Source: Sphingorhabdus sp. Alg231-15 (GTDB taxonomy: Bacteria; Pseudomonadota; Alphaproteobacteria; Sphingomonadales; Sphingomonadaceae). From it: a stretch of DNA of 64,000 nt. This document shows positions 24,866 to 33,638 of this stretch, piece after piece. The DNA lies in NCBI RefSeq assembly GCF_900149705.1, contig NZ_LT703001.1:1426001-1490000 (forward strand). The letters run 5' to 3'. The first letter of the stretch is position 1. Each line of letters opens with the position of its first letter. A program made the position numbers and the translations under genes. A model generated the notes under the pieces. The model searched no databases. It saw nothing but the letters and a program-made list of their open reading frames with translations, and had not been told where the DNA came from.

Positions 24866-27205
24866 ATGAGATTTCAACACAGCGTTAGCTATGCAGCTTT
24901 GGTATCAGGTCTGGCGACGGCTTTGTTCTTTCCGACAGCCGTTCATGCGCAGCAGCCAGATGCGGCCAGCGAGGGCACGGACGATGGCACTATAGTTGTC
25001 ACTGCCCGCCGCCGCGAAGAACGTCTCGTCGATGTCCCCCTTTCCATCACTGCCATAAGCGGCGACGATCTCGCCGCTTCGGGCGTGCAGGAAATCACTG
25101 AAATTGGACAGCAGGTGCCTAACCTGACTCTGGAAGTGTCACGCGGCACCAACACCACACTTACCGCCTTCATCCGCGGCGTGGGTCAGCAAGACCCGGT
25201 TGCCGGGTTTGAAGCGGGCGTCGGTCTCTATGTCGATGATGTGTACCTCAACCGACCGCAAGCCGCCGTGCTGGACATTTATGATGTCGAACGGATCGAA
25301 GTGCTACGTGGGCCGCAGGGTACATTATATGGCCGGAACACCATTGGCGGCGCGATTAAATATGTCTCACGGCGCCTGTCCGACGACACTTCGATCAAGG
25401 TAAAAGGGACCTACGGTTCCTATGATCAGGCCGACCTTATCGTGACGGCCTCTACCCCGATCACCGATAACCTGCGTATCGGTGCGAGCGGCGCACGGCT
25501 CAGCCGCGGCGGCTTTGGCGACAATCTGGTGCAGCCGGGTGTTGAAAATTACAACAAGGACGTCTGGGCGGCGCGCGGAAGTATTGAATATGATGACAAC
25601 GGATTTTTCGTCCGTTTGTCCGGCGACTATATCCGCGACGAAAGCGATCCGCGTCAGGGGCACCGGTTAATCCCCAGCTTGCTGACCGATGCACCGGTTC
25701 TCGATGATGTCTTTGATACGCGAGCCGGTTTGACTGTACCCGAGCAGCTGGTCGAGGCCTATGGCGGATCGTTGCTCGTCGAAGCACCGGTATCGGACAA
25801 TATTACGCTAAAAAGCATCACCGCTTACCGCGAGGACAAGTCTTCATCCAATATCGACTTTGATAGCCTGCCGTCTGAAGATCTCGACGTTCCGGTCATC
25901 TACGAAAATGATCAGTTCAGTCAGGAATTCCAGCTTTTGTATGAAAGTGACAGTCTGAACGGTGTTTTGGGTGCCTATTATCTGGATGCCAATGCGTTCA
26001 ACGTATTTGACGTATTACTAGCGACGACTGGTGCCTTGCCATTTGTCGGCTTGCCCGGCCTTAATGCGCAGACACTAGGCGATGTCGATACCGAAACATG
26101 GTCGATATTCGGTGATTTCACTTATGACATTTCAGACCAGCTCAGCCTTTCAGTGGGTGGTCGCTACACAAGTGATAAACGTAGTGCACGGATCTTGCGA
26201 ACCACGTTCATTAACGGGTTTTCCGATCAGTTTGGTGGTGCCGGCGTACCAATATTGGTAACTTCTGATTTCGAGGACAGCGACACATTCAAGGAATTCA
26301 CACCGCGGGCGTCGATCAGTTGGAAACCGAATGAAAACCACAATATATACTTCACTTATTCACGAGGCTTCAAAGGCGGAGGATTTGATCCGCGCGGTCA
26401 GACGAGCGCGACACCGGATTTTGATCAGGATGGCACAGTTTCGGCGGACGAGGTTTTCAATTTCCTGCAATTTGATCCGGAAACGGTCGATAGTTATGAG
26501 CTGGGCTGGAAGGCGTCGCTGCTCGACAATCGCCTGAATGTAAGCTTCGCGCTGTTCAAGGGTGATTATTCTGATGTCCAGATACCCGGCTCTGTCGGCT
26601 TCGATACGGATGGGGACGGCACCAATGACAGCTTTGCTGGAATTACCTCCAACGCCGCCAGTGCTGACGTCAACGGCTTTGAATTTGAAGGCCGCGCTCT
26701 GGTCGGTAGGGACTTCGCTGGCCCAGGCAGTCGTTTCAATGTCAGTTGGTCGCTTGGCTATCTCGATGCCGATTTTAACACGTTTATCGACAATCTTGGC
26801 AATGACGTTGCCGACGAACGGGTGTTCCAGAACACGCCTGACTGGACCGGCAGCATGTCGTTCAATCTGGGCGTACCGGTGGCAAGCGGGATGCTGGATC
26901 TGATCAGCTCGATATCGTTCCGCAGCGATGCCAGCCAGTTTGAGTCACCCAATCCCTTCCTCGATCAGGACGGCTTTTCTCTGGTCGATGCCAGCCTGGT
27001 CTATACAGATGACAGCGACCTGTTCTCAATTGGTGTGCATGGCAAAAACCTGTTCGACAAACGCTACAAGGTGGCTGGCTATAATTTTGTTGCAGGAGGC
27101 CAGAATGGTGCACCATTTGTTTCAACTCTTGGACTGGAAGGAACCCTGACCTCTTTCTTCGGCGACCCAAGACGGGTATTTGTAACCGGTGAAATCAGAT
27201 TCTAG
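24866..27205 (+). CDS. TonB-dependent outer-membrane receptor
   Basis: A 779-residue receptor with a signal peptide (cleavage after VHAQ, about residue 29), a TonB-box-like stretch DGTIVVTARRREER, a plug domain (VPLSITAISGDDLAASG, YVDDVYLNRPQAAVLDIYDVERIEVLRGPQGTLYG in two parts), and a 22-strand barrel ending in the aromatic-terminated VFVTGEIRF. The plug and barrel style is the sphingomonad catabolic type rather than a siderophore receptor with obvious Fe motifs. Start ATG 24866 follows AGGAGAAGG. It is first in an operon with a hydrolase and an MFS carrier. Confidence 0.95.
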   Translation: MRFQHSVSYAALVSGLATALFFPTAVHAQQPDAASEGTDDGTIVVTARRREERLVDVPLSITAISGDDLAASGVQEITEIGQQVPNLTLEVSRGTNTTLTAFIRGVGQQDPVAGFEAGVGLYVDDVYLNRPQAAVLDIYDVERIEVLRGPQGTLYGRNTIGGAIKYVSRRLSDDTSIKVKGTYGSYDQADLIVTASTPITDNLRIGASGARLSRGGFGDNLVQPGVENYNKDVWAARGSIEYDDNGFFVRLSGDYIRDESDPRQGHRLIPSLLTDAPVLDDVFDTRAGLTVPEQLVEAYGGSLLVEAPVSDNITLKSITAYREDKSSSNIDFDSLPSEDLDVPVIYENDQFSQEFQLLYESDSLNGVLGAYYLDANAFNVFDVLLATTGALPFVGLPGLNAQTLGDVDTETWSIFGDFTYDISDQLSLSVGGRYTSDKRSARILRTTFINGFSDQFGGAGVPILVTSDFEDSDTFKEFTPRASISWKPNENHNIYFTYSRGFKGGGFDPRGQTSATPDFDQDGTVSADEVFNFLQFDPETVDSYELGWKASLLDNRLNVSFALFKGDYSDVQIPGSVGFDTDGDGTNDSFAGITSNAASADVNGFEFEGRALVGRDFAGPGSRFNVSWSLGYLDADFNTFIDNLGNDVADERVFQNTPDWTGSMSFNLGVPVASGMLDLISSISFRSDASQFESPNPFLDQDGFSLVDASLVYTDDSDLFSIGVHGKNLFDKRYKVAGYNFVAGGQNGAPFVSTLGLEGTLTSFFGDPRRVFVTGEIRF

Positions 27206-27216
27206 GCCCGCGGAGC

Positions 27217-28122
27217 GTGGCTGACAATCTACCGCAGGCGGATGACAAAGAGGGTGGTCCGCCTGCCTATCGGGATCATTTTTATCGTAGCGGTGATGAC
27301 CGACTAACGCTTTACGCGCGTATATACGAGAGCGACGGACCGCCGCTTTTGCTGATGCATGGGTTGACCCGTAACAGTGCCGATTTCGAAGGTCTCGCAA
27401 CGCATCTGGCCGGGCACTACCGGCTGATCATACCGGACCAGCGCGGGCGCGGGCGATCAGATTATGACCCGGATCCGTTGCGTTACGAACCGGCCACATA
27501 TGTTGTCGACATGTTAGCACTGATAGATAGCTTGCATCTCGATCAAGTCGGCCTGATCGGCACATCGATGGGCGGTCTGATGGCCATGATAATGGCTGGA
27601 ATGGAATCAGAACGCTTTGACAGCCTTATTCTGAACGACATCGGCCCGGTTGTGGAGCAGGCTGGTCTGGATCGTATCCAGAGTTATGTCGGTGCGCTGC
27701 CTCCCTTCGAAAACTGGCAGCAGGCCGCAGATCATTGCCGCAATGTGCATGGCGAAGTGATGATCGGCTTTGACAACGAGGACTGGCTCGGTTTTGCCCG
27801 ACGGACTTGTCAGCTCCTACCAAACGGCCGGATAAAGTTCGCTTATGATCCGGCTATTTCCGTAGGTCTTTCTGGTAGCCAACAAACAGCTGTGCCGCCT
27901 GATCTCTGGCCGATTTGGGATCAGTTAAGCACCCTGCCCACGCTCATCATCCACGGCGCATTGACAGACATAATCTCCCCGGGCACGGTGATGGAGATGC
28001 AAAACCGCCATTCAGGGCCAATCAGCGCCGTCGAGATTCCAGACCGCGGCCATGCACCGCTTCTGGACGAACCGGCGGCCCTTTCCGCAATTGCCAGTTT
28101 CTTAAAGAGCGTCGACCGGTAG
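27217..28122 (+). CDS. Alpha/beta-fold hydrolase
   Basis: A 301-residue hydrolase with oxyanion motif LLLMHGLTRNS, nucleophile elbow GTSMGG (Ser117), acid in GALTDIISPG and the catalytic His in PDRGHAPLLDEP. No signal peptide, so it acts in the cytoplasm on what the TonB receptor and MFS carrier bring in, perhaps an ester or lactone. The start is GTG 27217, 11 bases after the receptor stop; its ribosome site is too close for comfort, so the true start may be further in. Confidence 0.88.
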   Translation: MADNLPQADDKEGGPPAYRDHFYRSGDDRLTLYARIYESDGPPLLLMHGLTRNSADFEGLATHLAGHYRLIIPDQRGRGRSDYDPDPLRYEPATYVVDMLALIDSLHLDQVGLIGTSMGGLMAMIMAGMESERFDSLILNDIGPVVEQAGLDRIQSYVGALPPFENWQQAADHCRNVHGEVMIGFDNEDWLGFARRTCQLLPNGRIKFAYDPAISVGLSGSQQTAVPPDLWPIWDQLSTLPTLIIHGALTDIISPGTVMEMQNRHSGPISAVEIPDRGHAPLLDEPAALSAIASFLKSVDR

Positions 28123-29397
28123 ATGGCGAGCAACGCCAATAGCGCCGCACGCGCAACATCCCCCAATGTCGCACTCGGCATGTTGCTGGTCGTCTACATT
28201 TTCAACTTTGTTGATCGGCAAATATTGGCAATACTTGCCGGCCCGATTCAGGCCGACCTCGGACTCAGCGACACACAAATGGGCCTGTTGGGTGGCATCG
28301 CCTTTGCGCTACTCTATTCCACATTAGCCGTGCCACTCGGCTGGATCGCGGACAAGACTAACCGCAGCTGGGTCATTACCCTTTCCCTGGCCGTGTGGAG
28401 CGGATTCACGGCCCTTTGCGGGTTTGCGCAGGGATTCTGGTCGATTTTTCTCGCGCGTCTCGGCGTCGGCGTTGGTGAGGCCGGCGGCGTTGCGCCGTCC
28501 TATGCGTTGATCGCAGACTATTTCCCCAGCGAAAGACGGGCGAGAGCCTTATCGATCTATTCGCTCGGCATCCCGATTGGCTCGGCTACCGGGGTAATGG
28601 CGGGCGGTTACATAGCCGCGACTGTGGACTGGCGCCTCGCCTTCCTTGTCGTTGGTCTGTCAGGTGTATTAATTGCGCCGTTGTTCAAATTTCTTGTCCG
28701 TGATCCGGTGAAACCACAAGCGATGATGGAAACCAAAGCGCCGCAACCGCGCTTTATTGATATCCTCAAGATTCTAGCCAAGAAGCGCGCCTTCTGGTTT
28801 CTGGCATTTGGTGCAGCTTCCAGTTCGATGCTTGGCTATGGCATCGCTTTCTGGCTGCCCAGCCTGTTGCAGCGCAGCTTTGGCCTCGACCTTATCGACA
28901 CATCTCTGTTTTTCGGATCCGTTTTGCTGATTGGCGGCGTTGCTGGCGTTATTGGCGGCGGCATATTGGGAGACTGGCTGGGCAGCAAGAATAAGGGCGC
29001 CTATGGATTGGTGCCAGCCGCTGCTTTTTTGCTTGCTGTGCCCCTGTTTGCAGCTGGCATCCTCAGCAGCTCCGCCACCCTCGCCTTTGTCCTGTTTCTG
29101 ATTCCGCAAGGGCTTGCTTATATTTGGCTCGGCCCGGTTCTGTCTGCCGTACAACATCTCGTCACCGCAGAAACCCGGGCCACGGCCTCGGCACTATTTC
29201 TTCTGATCAATAATCTGATCGGCATCGGCGGCGGAATATTTTTCCTCGGCGCGCTCTCTGATAGCCTAACGCCGATCTATGGCGAAGATGGCTTGCGCTA
29301 TTCGATGCTGATCTCGCTGATATTCTATCTTTTTGCGGCAGGGTTCATGGCTCTCGCCGCGCGGCCGCTACAACGGGAATGGGTTGAAGATAGCTGA
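28123..29397 (+). CDS. MFS transporter
   Basis: A 424-residue major facilitator with 12 predicted membrane helices. The loop 2-3 motif GWIADKTNRSWVIT and the RxGxG-like ARLGVGVGEAGGVAPSYALI helix 4 motif match the spinster/ACS-type family that takes organic acids and related compounds. Its ATG follows the hydrolase stop directly, so it is the third gene of the TonB-hydrolase-MFS operon and probably moves the same substrate across the inner membrane. Confidence 0.92.
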   Translation: MASNANSAARATSPNVALGMLLVVYIFNFVDRQILAILAGPIQADLGLSDTQMGLLGGIAFALLYSTLAVPLGWIADKTNRSWVITLSLAVWSGFTALCGFAQGFWSIFLARLGVGVGEAGGVAPSYALIADYFPSERRARALSIYSLGIPIGSATGVMAGGYIAATVDWRLAFLVVGLSGVLIAPLFKFLVRDPVKPQAMMETKAPQPRFIDILKILAKKRAFWFLAFGAASSSMLGYGIAFWLPSLLQRSFGLDLIDTSLFFGSVLLIGGVAGVIGGGILGDWLGSKNKGAYGLVPAAAFLLAVPLFAAGILSSSATLAFVLFLIPQGLAYIWLGPVLSAVQHLVTAETRATASALFLLINNLIGIGGGIFFLGALSDSLTPIYGEDGLRYSMLISLIFYLFAAGFMALAARPLQREWVEDS

Positions 29398-29461
29398 TCA
29401 ATCCAGCTGTTTGAGGATTGCATTCCCAGATTTCGCGAGGGACGACACATTTCATTGTAGA

Positions 29462-29475
29462 TATTCTTGAGAATA
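29462..29475. promoter_or_regulatory. Short palindrome before the transferase-rSAM genes
   Basis: TATTCT-tg-AGAATA is a perfect 14-base inverted repeat about 70 bases upstream of the first transferase gene, a plausible operator position. No regulator gene is adjacent, so the owner is unknown. Confidence 0.25.
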
Positions 29476-29543
29476 ATGACATTTATAGCAGGCTGTTGTC
29501 ATCATAAGGATCAAGAAATGCATGTATTGAACCGGCCCTGCTT

Positions 29544-30128
29544 ATGAATTCAATACGACTGGCCCTCTTCACTCGCTTTCCAACAGCAGGGTCAGCAAAG
29601 ACACGATTAATTCCAGCTCTCGGAGCTGAAGGCGCGGCCAATGTGCATCGGCGATTGACCGAGAGGACGGTGAAAATTCTCAGACAGGTAGACCAGCCTG
29701 TTGAAGTGCGCTTTAGCGGTGGCGAGCAAGACGCATTTGGACGCTGGTTAGGCAGTGACCTTACCTATGTGCCGCAGGTTGAGGGTGATCTCACCGACCG
29801 TTTGCTCGCATCCATCGATCCGGCCCCGGTCATTTTTTTAGGCTCAGATACACCGGAACTTTCCGCCCAGCACGTCAGTACCGCGATTGATCTGCTGCAA
29901 AAAACCGATGTCGTAATCGGACCGGCAGACGACGGCGGCTATTATCTGATCGGGTGCGCGAAACCCTATCCATTATTATTCCGGGATATGCGCTGGAGCA
30001 CGGAGCATGTTCTGCCGGACACGCTCGCACGCTTGCAGCACCATAAGATCGGGTTTGAACTGTTGGAAAAATTGCATGATTGCGATCGCCCGGACGATCT
30101 TGATCGCTGGCCATGGCTGACCGAATGA
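29544..30128 (+). CDS. TIGR04282-type transferase (rSAM-associated transferase 1)
   Basis: A 194-residue nucleotide-sugar-transferase-fold protein. It opens with LALFTRFPTAGSAKTRLIPALG, the family signature, and has FLGSDTPELSAQHV and GPADDGGYYLIG, the metal/nucleotide site region of this GT-A-like group. In databases this family is named for arsenosugar biosynthesis or for an rSAM/selenodomain system. It overlaps the next transferase by 4 bases. Confidence 0.85.
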   Translation: MNSIRLALFTRFPTAGSAKTRLIPALGAEGAANVHRRLTERTVKILRQVDQPVEVRFSGGEQDAFGRWLGSDLTYVPQVEGDLTDRLLASIDPAPVIFLGSDTPELSAQHVSTAIDLLQKTDVVIGPADDGGYYLIGCAKPYPLLFRDMRWSTEHVLPDTLARLQHHKIGFELLEKLHDCDRPDDLDRWPWLTE

Positions 30129-30853
30129 AAAGCGTTACCATCCTTGTCCCGATGCTCAACGAGCAATTGGCCTTGCCCGACACACTGGAAGGTATCAGAT
30201 CGCTCGATCCGCAGCCGAATGAGACGCTGATTATAGACGGTGGCAGCGACGACAATTCAGTTGAAATGGCAAACGCTGCGGGCTTCAATGTCATGATAGC
30301 ACCAAAAAAAGGGCGAGGCGCGCAGATCAATTTCGGCGTGCGTAAAGCCACTAGCGAGCTTGTCTGTATCCTCCATGCGGACAGCATATTGCCCGCAGAC
30401 GCCGTTGCCGTGATACGTGAGGTTATGGCCGATGGCAGAACAAGCCTGGCCGGTTTCACACCCCGTATTGCTGGTCCTGCCGGAACACGCTGGGGTTCAA
30501 CGCTGCACAACTGGATCAAAACCTGGTACATCCCATTATTCGCCCGCCCGCTTCTGTTCTTCGGCGGAGTTCGGCTGCTATTCGGTGACCATGCCATGTT
30601 TTTCAGACGCGACCAGTTTCTCGCCATAGACGGTTGCGATGAGCGCCTCGTGGTGATGGAAGAAGCCGATCTTTGCATCAAACTTGCCCGATTTGGCAAA
30701 GTCCGCATCATACCGCGCTGGGTCTGGACATCAGACAGGCGCATTACAGCATGGGGCCGATGGCGCGCCAACTGGATCTATCTTAAGGTCGGAATGATGT
30801 GGGCAATGGGCGCGCGTGAACGTCTTGCTGATCACTATCCGGATATTCGCTAG
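30125..30853 (+). CDS. TIGR04283-type glycosyltransferase family 2 (rSAM-associated transferase 2)
   Basis: About 242 residues. The GT2 opening SVTILVPMLNEQLALPDTLE, the DGGSDDNS loop, the LHADSILP metal-binding segment, and the EEADLCIKLARFGKV region are all present. Start ATG 30125 overlaps the previous stop as ATGA and is preferred to 30113. Families 1 and 2 nearly always travel as a pair with a radical SAM protein, as here. Confidence 0.88.
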   Translation: MKSVTILVPMLNEQLALPDTLEGIRSLDPQPNETLIIDGGSDDNSVEMANAAGFNVMIAPKKGRGAQINFGVRKATSELVCILHADSILPADAVAVIREVMADGRTSLAGFTPRIAGPAGTRWGSTLHNWIKTWYIPLFARPLLFFGGVRLLFGDHAMFFRRDQFLAIDGCDERLVVMEEADLCIKLARFGKVRIIPRWVWTSDRRITAWGRWRANWIYLKVGMMWAMGARERLADHYPDIR

Positions 30854-30945
30854 ATGCGCTCGTCTTCTTTCCTCGCATTGTAACAAGGGGTTACCATAAG
30901 GGAGTACGCAGTGTAACCATGGTCCAATATCTACGAATAGGACTT

Positions 30946-31905
30946 ATGACAGACATTTCACCCTTCTCAGTCGCTAATGCCCAACCGCTTGACTCCCGCA
31001 AATTTGTGGACCCCAAGCATACCGCAAACGGGGAAAAACGGGCCAGCGTAACGATGAACGGCCTTGATACCTTGTGGATCAACACCGGAACCTTGTGCAA
31101 TCTGGCCTGCAAAAATTGCTATATCGAAAGCTCACCGACCAATGATGCATTAGTGTATATCACATTGGCAGAGGTGGAAGCGTTTCTCGACGAGATTGCA
31201 GCAAATGATCTGCCCACACGTGAGATTGCCTTTACCGGTGGCGAGCCATTCATGAACAAGGATATGATGGCGATATTGCAGGAATGTCTGTCGCGTGGAT
31301 TCTCGGTGCTTATACTGACCAATGCCATGCGACCGATGCGAAGGTTTGAATCGGAGTTACTGGCATTGGACGGTCGCGAGCGGTTGACCTTCCGTGTCAG
31401 TCTGGATCATTTTACTCAGTCGACGCACGAGGCAGAGCGCGGCCCCGATAGCTGGGACAAGGCGCTGGATGGCATTGATTGGCTCAGCACGAACGGCTTC
31501 AAGATAGCGGTTGCAGGACGGCAGTTATCAGGCGAAAGCGAAGTGCAGGCCCGTGCAGGATATCGTGCGTTATTTACCGCAAACGGCTGGGCGATTGCCG
31601 TGGACGATCCCGCGCAACTGATGCTGTTCCCCGAAATGGATGCCCAAGCTGACATTGCCGAGATTACAGACGCATGCTGGAGCATCCTGGATGTTGATCC
31701 AGCCAACATCATGTGCGCATCCAGCCGTATGGTCGTAAAACGAAAAGGCGAAGCTGCGCCTCGTGTCGCGGCATGCACCTTGCTGCCCTATGACAAAGCG
31801 TTCGATATGGGCGCAACACTGGAAGAGGCGAGCCGTGCGGTGGCGCTAAATCATCCGCATTGCGCCCGCTTTTGCGTTCTTGGGGGCGCGAGCTGTTCAG
31901 CCTAA
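30946..31905 (+). CDS. Radical SAM protein
   Basis: A 319-residue radical SAM enzyme. The [4Fe-4S] motif is CNLACKNC with C51, C55 and C58, followed by AFTGGEPFMNKDMM (GGE motif for S-adenosylmethionine). The C-terminus has more cysteines (HCARFCVLGGASC), which could hold a second cluster or a structural metal. It is not clearly ArsS, whose motif and C-terminal domain look different to me. ATG 30946 is chosen with AGGA ahead; the frame is open to 30919. Its stop overlaps the convergent mtnP stop by a few bases. Confidence 0.88.
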   Translation: MTDISPFSVANAQPLDSRKFVDPKHTANGEKRASVTMNGLDTLWINTGTLCNLACKNCYIESSPTNDALVYITLAEVEAFLDEIAANDLPTREIAFTGGEPFMNKDMMAILQECLSRGFSVLILTNAMRPMRRFESELLALDGRERLTFRVSLDHFTQSTHEAERGPDSWDKALDGIDWLSTNGFKIAVAGRQLSGESEVQARAGYRALFTANGWAIAVDDPAQLMLFPEMDAQADIAEITDACWSILDVDPANIMCASSRMVVKRKGEAAPRVAACTLLPYDKAFDMGATLEEASRAVALNHPHCARFCVLGGASCSA

Positions 31906-32774
31906 TCAGCACCCAAGACCCGGCCGGCAACCGCATCGAGTTTCGCGATCAGCGCGGGTTTATATGCAGATGGATCTGTTATCAAAGCGGTGTCGAGGAC
32001 AGTGTCAATGGGACTTGCCTCACGCTTCTCCGGTAGTGCCTTTACCAGATATTCCACAAGCGCACGGGCGGTTGCCGCATTGGCGCCGAGTTGGGCGATA
32101 ATCGCTTCAACCTCCACAGGTGTTTCATTGTCGCGCCAGCAGTCATAGTCGGTGACCATTCCGATCAGCGCATAAGGCAGCTCTGCTTCTCGCGCCAGTT
32201 TCGCCTCTGGCATCGCCGTCATTCCGATCACATCTGCGCCCCAGCCACGATACATGTTGCTTTCCGCCTTACTGGAAAATTGCGGCCCCTCCATGGCAAG
32301 ATAGGTCCCACTATCATGCACCGTGGCACCAGCATTTCTCGCTGCCATCGCAGCCTTGTCACGAAGCCGCGGACAGACGGGCTCCGCCATCGATACATGA
32401 GCCACCACGCCATCACCGAAATAGCTCTTTTCGCGCGCGAAGGTGCGGTCAATAAACTGGTCCACCGCAACAAAATGTCCCGGCGCCATTTTTTCAGTCA
32501 GTGAGCCGACAGCCGAGATAGAGACAATATCCGTCACGCCCTGACGCTTCAACGCATCAATATTGGCCCGGAAATTCAGCTGGCTCGGTCCAATGAAATG
32601 GCCACGCCCGTGGCGCGGCAAGAACACGCATTTGATCCCCTGAATATGCCCGATCAACAGATCATCAGATGGCGCACCCCATGGCGTATCAACCGACACC
32701 CAATGCGCATCCTCTAAAGCGTCCAGTTGATACAGCCCAGACCCCCCGATGATACCTAATGTCCAGTCGCTCAT
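31902..32774 (-). CDS. mtnP: S-methyl-5'-thioadenosine phosphorylase
   Basis: A 290-residue purine-nucleoside-phosphorylase-family enzyme of the MTAP type. Marks are GIIGGSGLYQL at the N-terminus, the phosphate-binding LPRHGRGHFIGPSQLNFRAN, and MTAMPEAKLAREAELPYALI, with MVTDYDCW after it. It splits methylthioadenosine (and in some bacteria 5'-deoxyadenosine) by phosphate. The partner radical SAM gene, convergent with it, would release 5'-deoxyadenosine or a related nucleoside, so a functional link is possible. Confidence 0.93.
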   Translation of the reverse strand: MSDWTLGIIGGSGLYQLDALEDAHWVSVDTPWGAPSDDLLIGHIQGIKCVFLPRHGRGHFIGPSQLNFRANIDALKRQGVTDIVSISAVGSLTEKMAPGHFVAVDQFIDRTFAREKSYFGDGVVAHVSMAEPVCPRLRDKAAMAARNAGATVHDSGTYLAMEGPQFSSKAESNMYRGWGADVIGMTAMPEAKLAREAELPYALIGMVTDYDCWRDNETPVEVEAIIAQLGANAATARALVEYLVKALPEKREASPIDTVLDTALITDPSAYKPALIAKLDAVAGRVLGAD

Positions 32775-33122
32775 ATTCGGGGCTCCGTCAGTTCAAACAA
32801 ACCGCTATGGATATGACCGGCAGCTATCTTTGCTGCAAGTGTAAACATTGCGCTCGCCAAGAAGCGGTCGAAATTAGCGTTGTGGCGGCCCTCCCAACTG
32901 GATCCAAATCGAGTATCAAATGGGTTTCGAATAACCGACTATGTTGAGCTCCTGGGTTATCAGGGCAACTTTCATCGCTCTGTATCAACACTTGCAACAT
33001 GGAGTTGTCCGCCCTTGCAGATGATGGTCCGCAAACCTTCTGGTATGGGACTCCCCACCGGATGCTTTCTGAGCCAAAGATGGTATAAATACCAGTACGG
33101 CATCATCAATGATGGTTCGGCC
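32775..33122. other. Intergenic region without a recognisable gene
   Basis: About 350 bases between mtnP (transcribed away to the left) and the DUF3299 gene. Short open frames exist on both strands, but none has a ribosome site, a signal peptide or a familiar motif. No riboswitch or terminator was recognised. Confidence 0.5.
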
Positions 33123-33638
33123 CTATGACGGACTGGCGGCTTTCAAACGGTAGAAAATTCCGCTTTCGTCTTGGCCCGTGAGCTCAAGCACGCCGCTGAC
33201 AATATGCACCTTTCTCTCGTTCGTGGGAAAAGGAATGTCCGCCAGTACTTCGATAAACTGGGTCGGCATCGCGTGAAAATGGAAAGGACATCCAGGCGGA
33301 TAAGCCAGCAATACGAACCTCTTCTGTTTTGCACCTTTTTCCAATGGCGTCATCCATCCTGCTACCTTGATGCGTTTTCCGGCGAGTGATTTTACGGCTG
33401 GTGTAAATAGCGGTTTTGAATAGATATAGCCGTCCTTGCCTTTTCGCGTTTTTTCTTTTGTCCCTTCCAGAACGGCCCATGATACTCCGCCTTTCGGGGT
33501 CGCTGCAGGTTTCCAGATGTCTTTTATCGGTGCCTTACCGCCATCTTGCATGGCCGCTGGTGCTGGCGCTGACGCAGCGGTTAGGGAAAGTGCTGATGCA
33601 ATTATTATGGCGTGCAGGATTTTCATGGTTGACCTCAT
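33123..33638 (-). CDS. DUF3299-like periplasmic protein of a metal ABC system
   Basis: A 171-residue exported protein with signal peptide (IIIASALSLTAASAPAPA) and a mature domain of the DUF3299 kind: KSLAGKRIKVAGWMTPLE, FVLLAYPPGCPFHFHAMPT, and VHIVSGVLEL. The Cys-x2-His-x-His cluster could bind zinc. Its ATG overlaps the permease stop (ATGA), so it is the last gene of the metal-uptake operon. ATG 33626 is an alternative start. Confidence 0.8.
   Translation of the reverse strand: MRSTMKILHAIIIASALSLTAASAPAPAAMQDGGKAPIKDIWKPAATPKGGVSWAVLEGTKEKTRKGKDGYIYSKPLFTPAVKSLAGKRIKVAGWMTPLEKGAKQKRFVLLAYPPGCPFHFHAMPTQFIEVLADIPFPTNERKVHIVSGVLELTGQDESGIFYRLKAASPS

Noticed and set aside
29875-30771. 298-codon minus-strand frame opposite the two transferases
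   Set aside because: Ser/Arg-rich with no motifs, while the plus strand has coupled genes with clear GT signatures.
30946-31905. Call of the radical SAM gene as ArsS
   Set aside because: The cluster motif context (CNLACKNCYIESSP) and C-terminal region do not match what I know of ArsS, and no arsM or other ars gene is in the window.
32775-33122. Possible riboswitch or leader before mtnP
   Set aside because: No conserved SAM- or SAH-riboswitch core could be recognised by eye.
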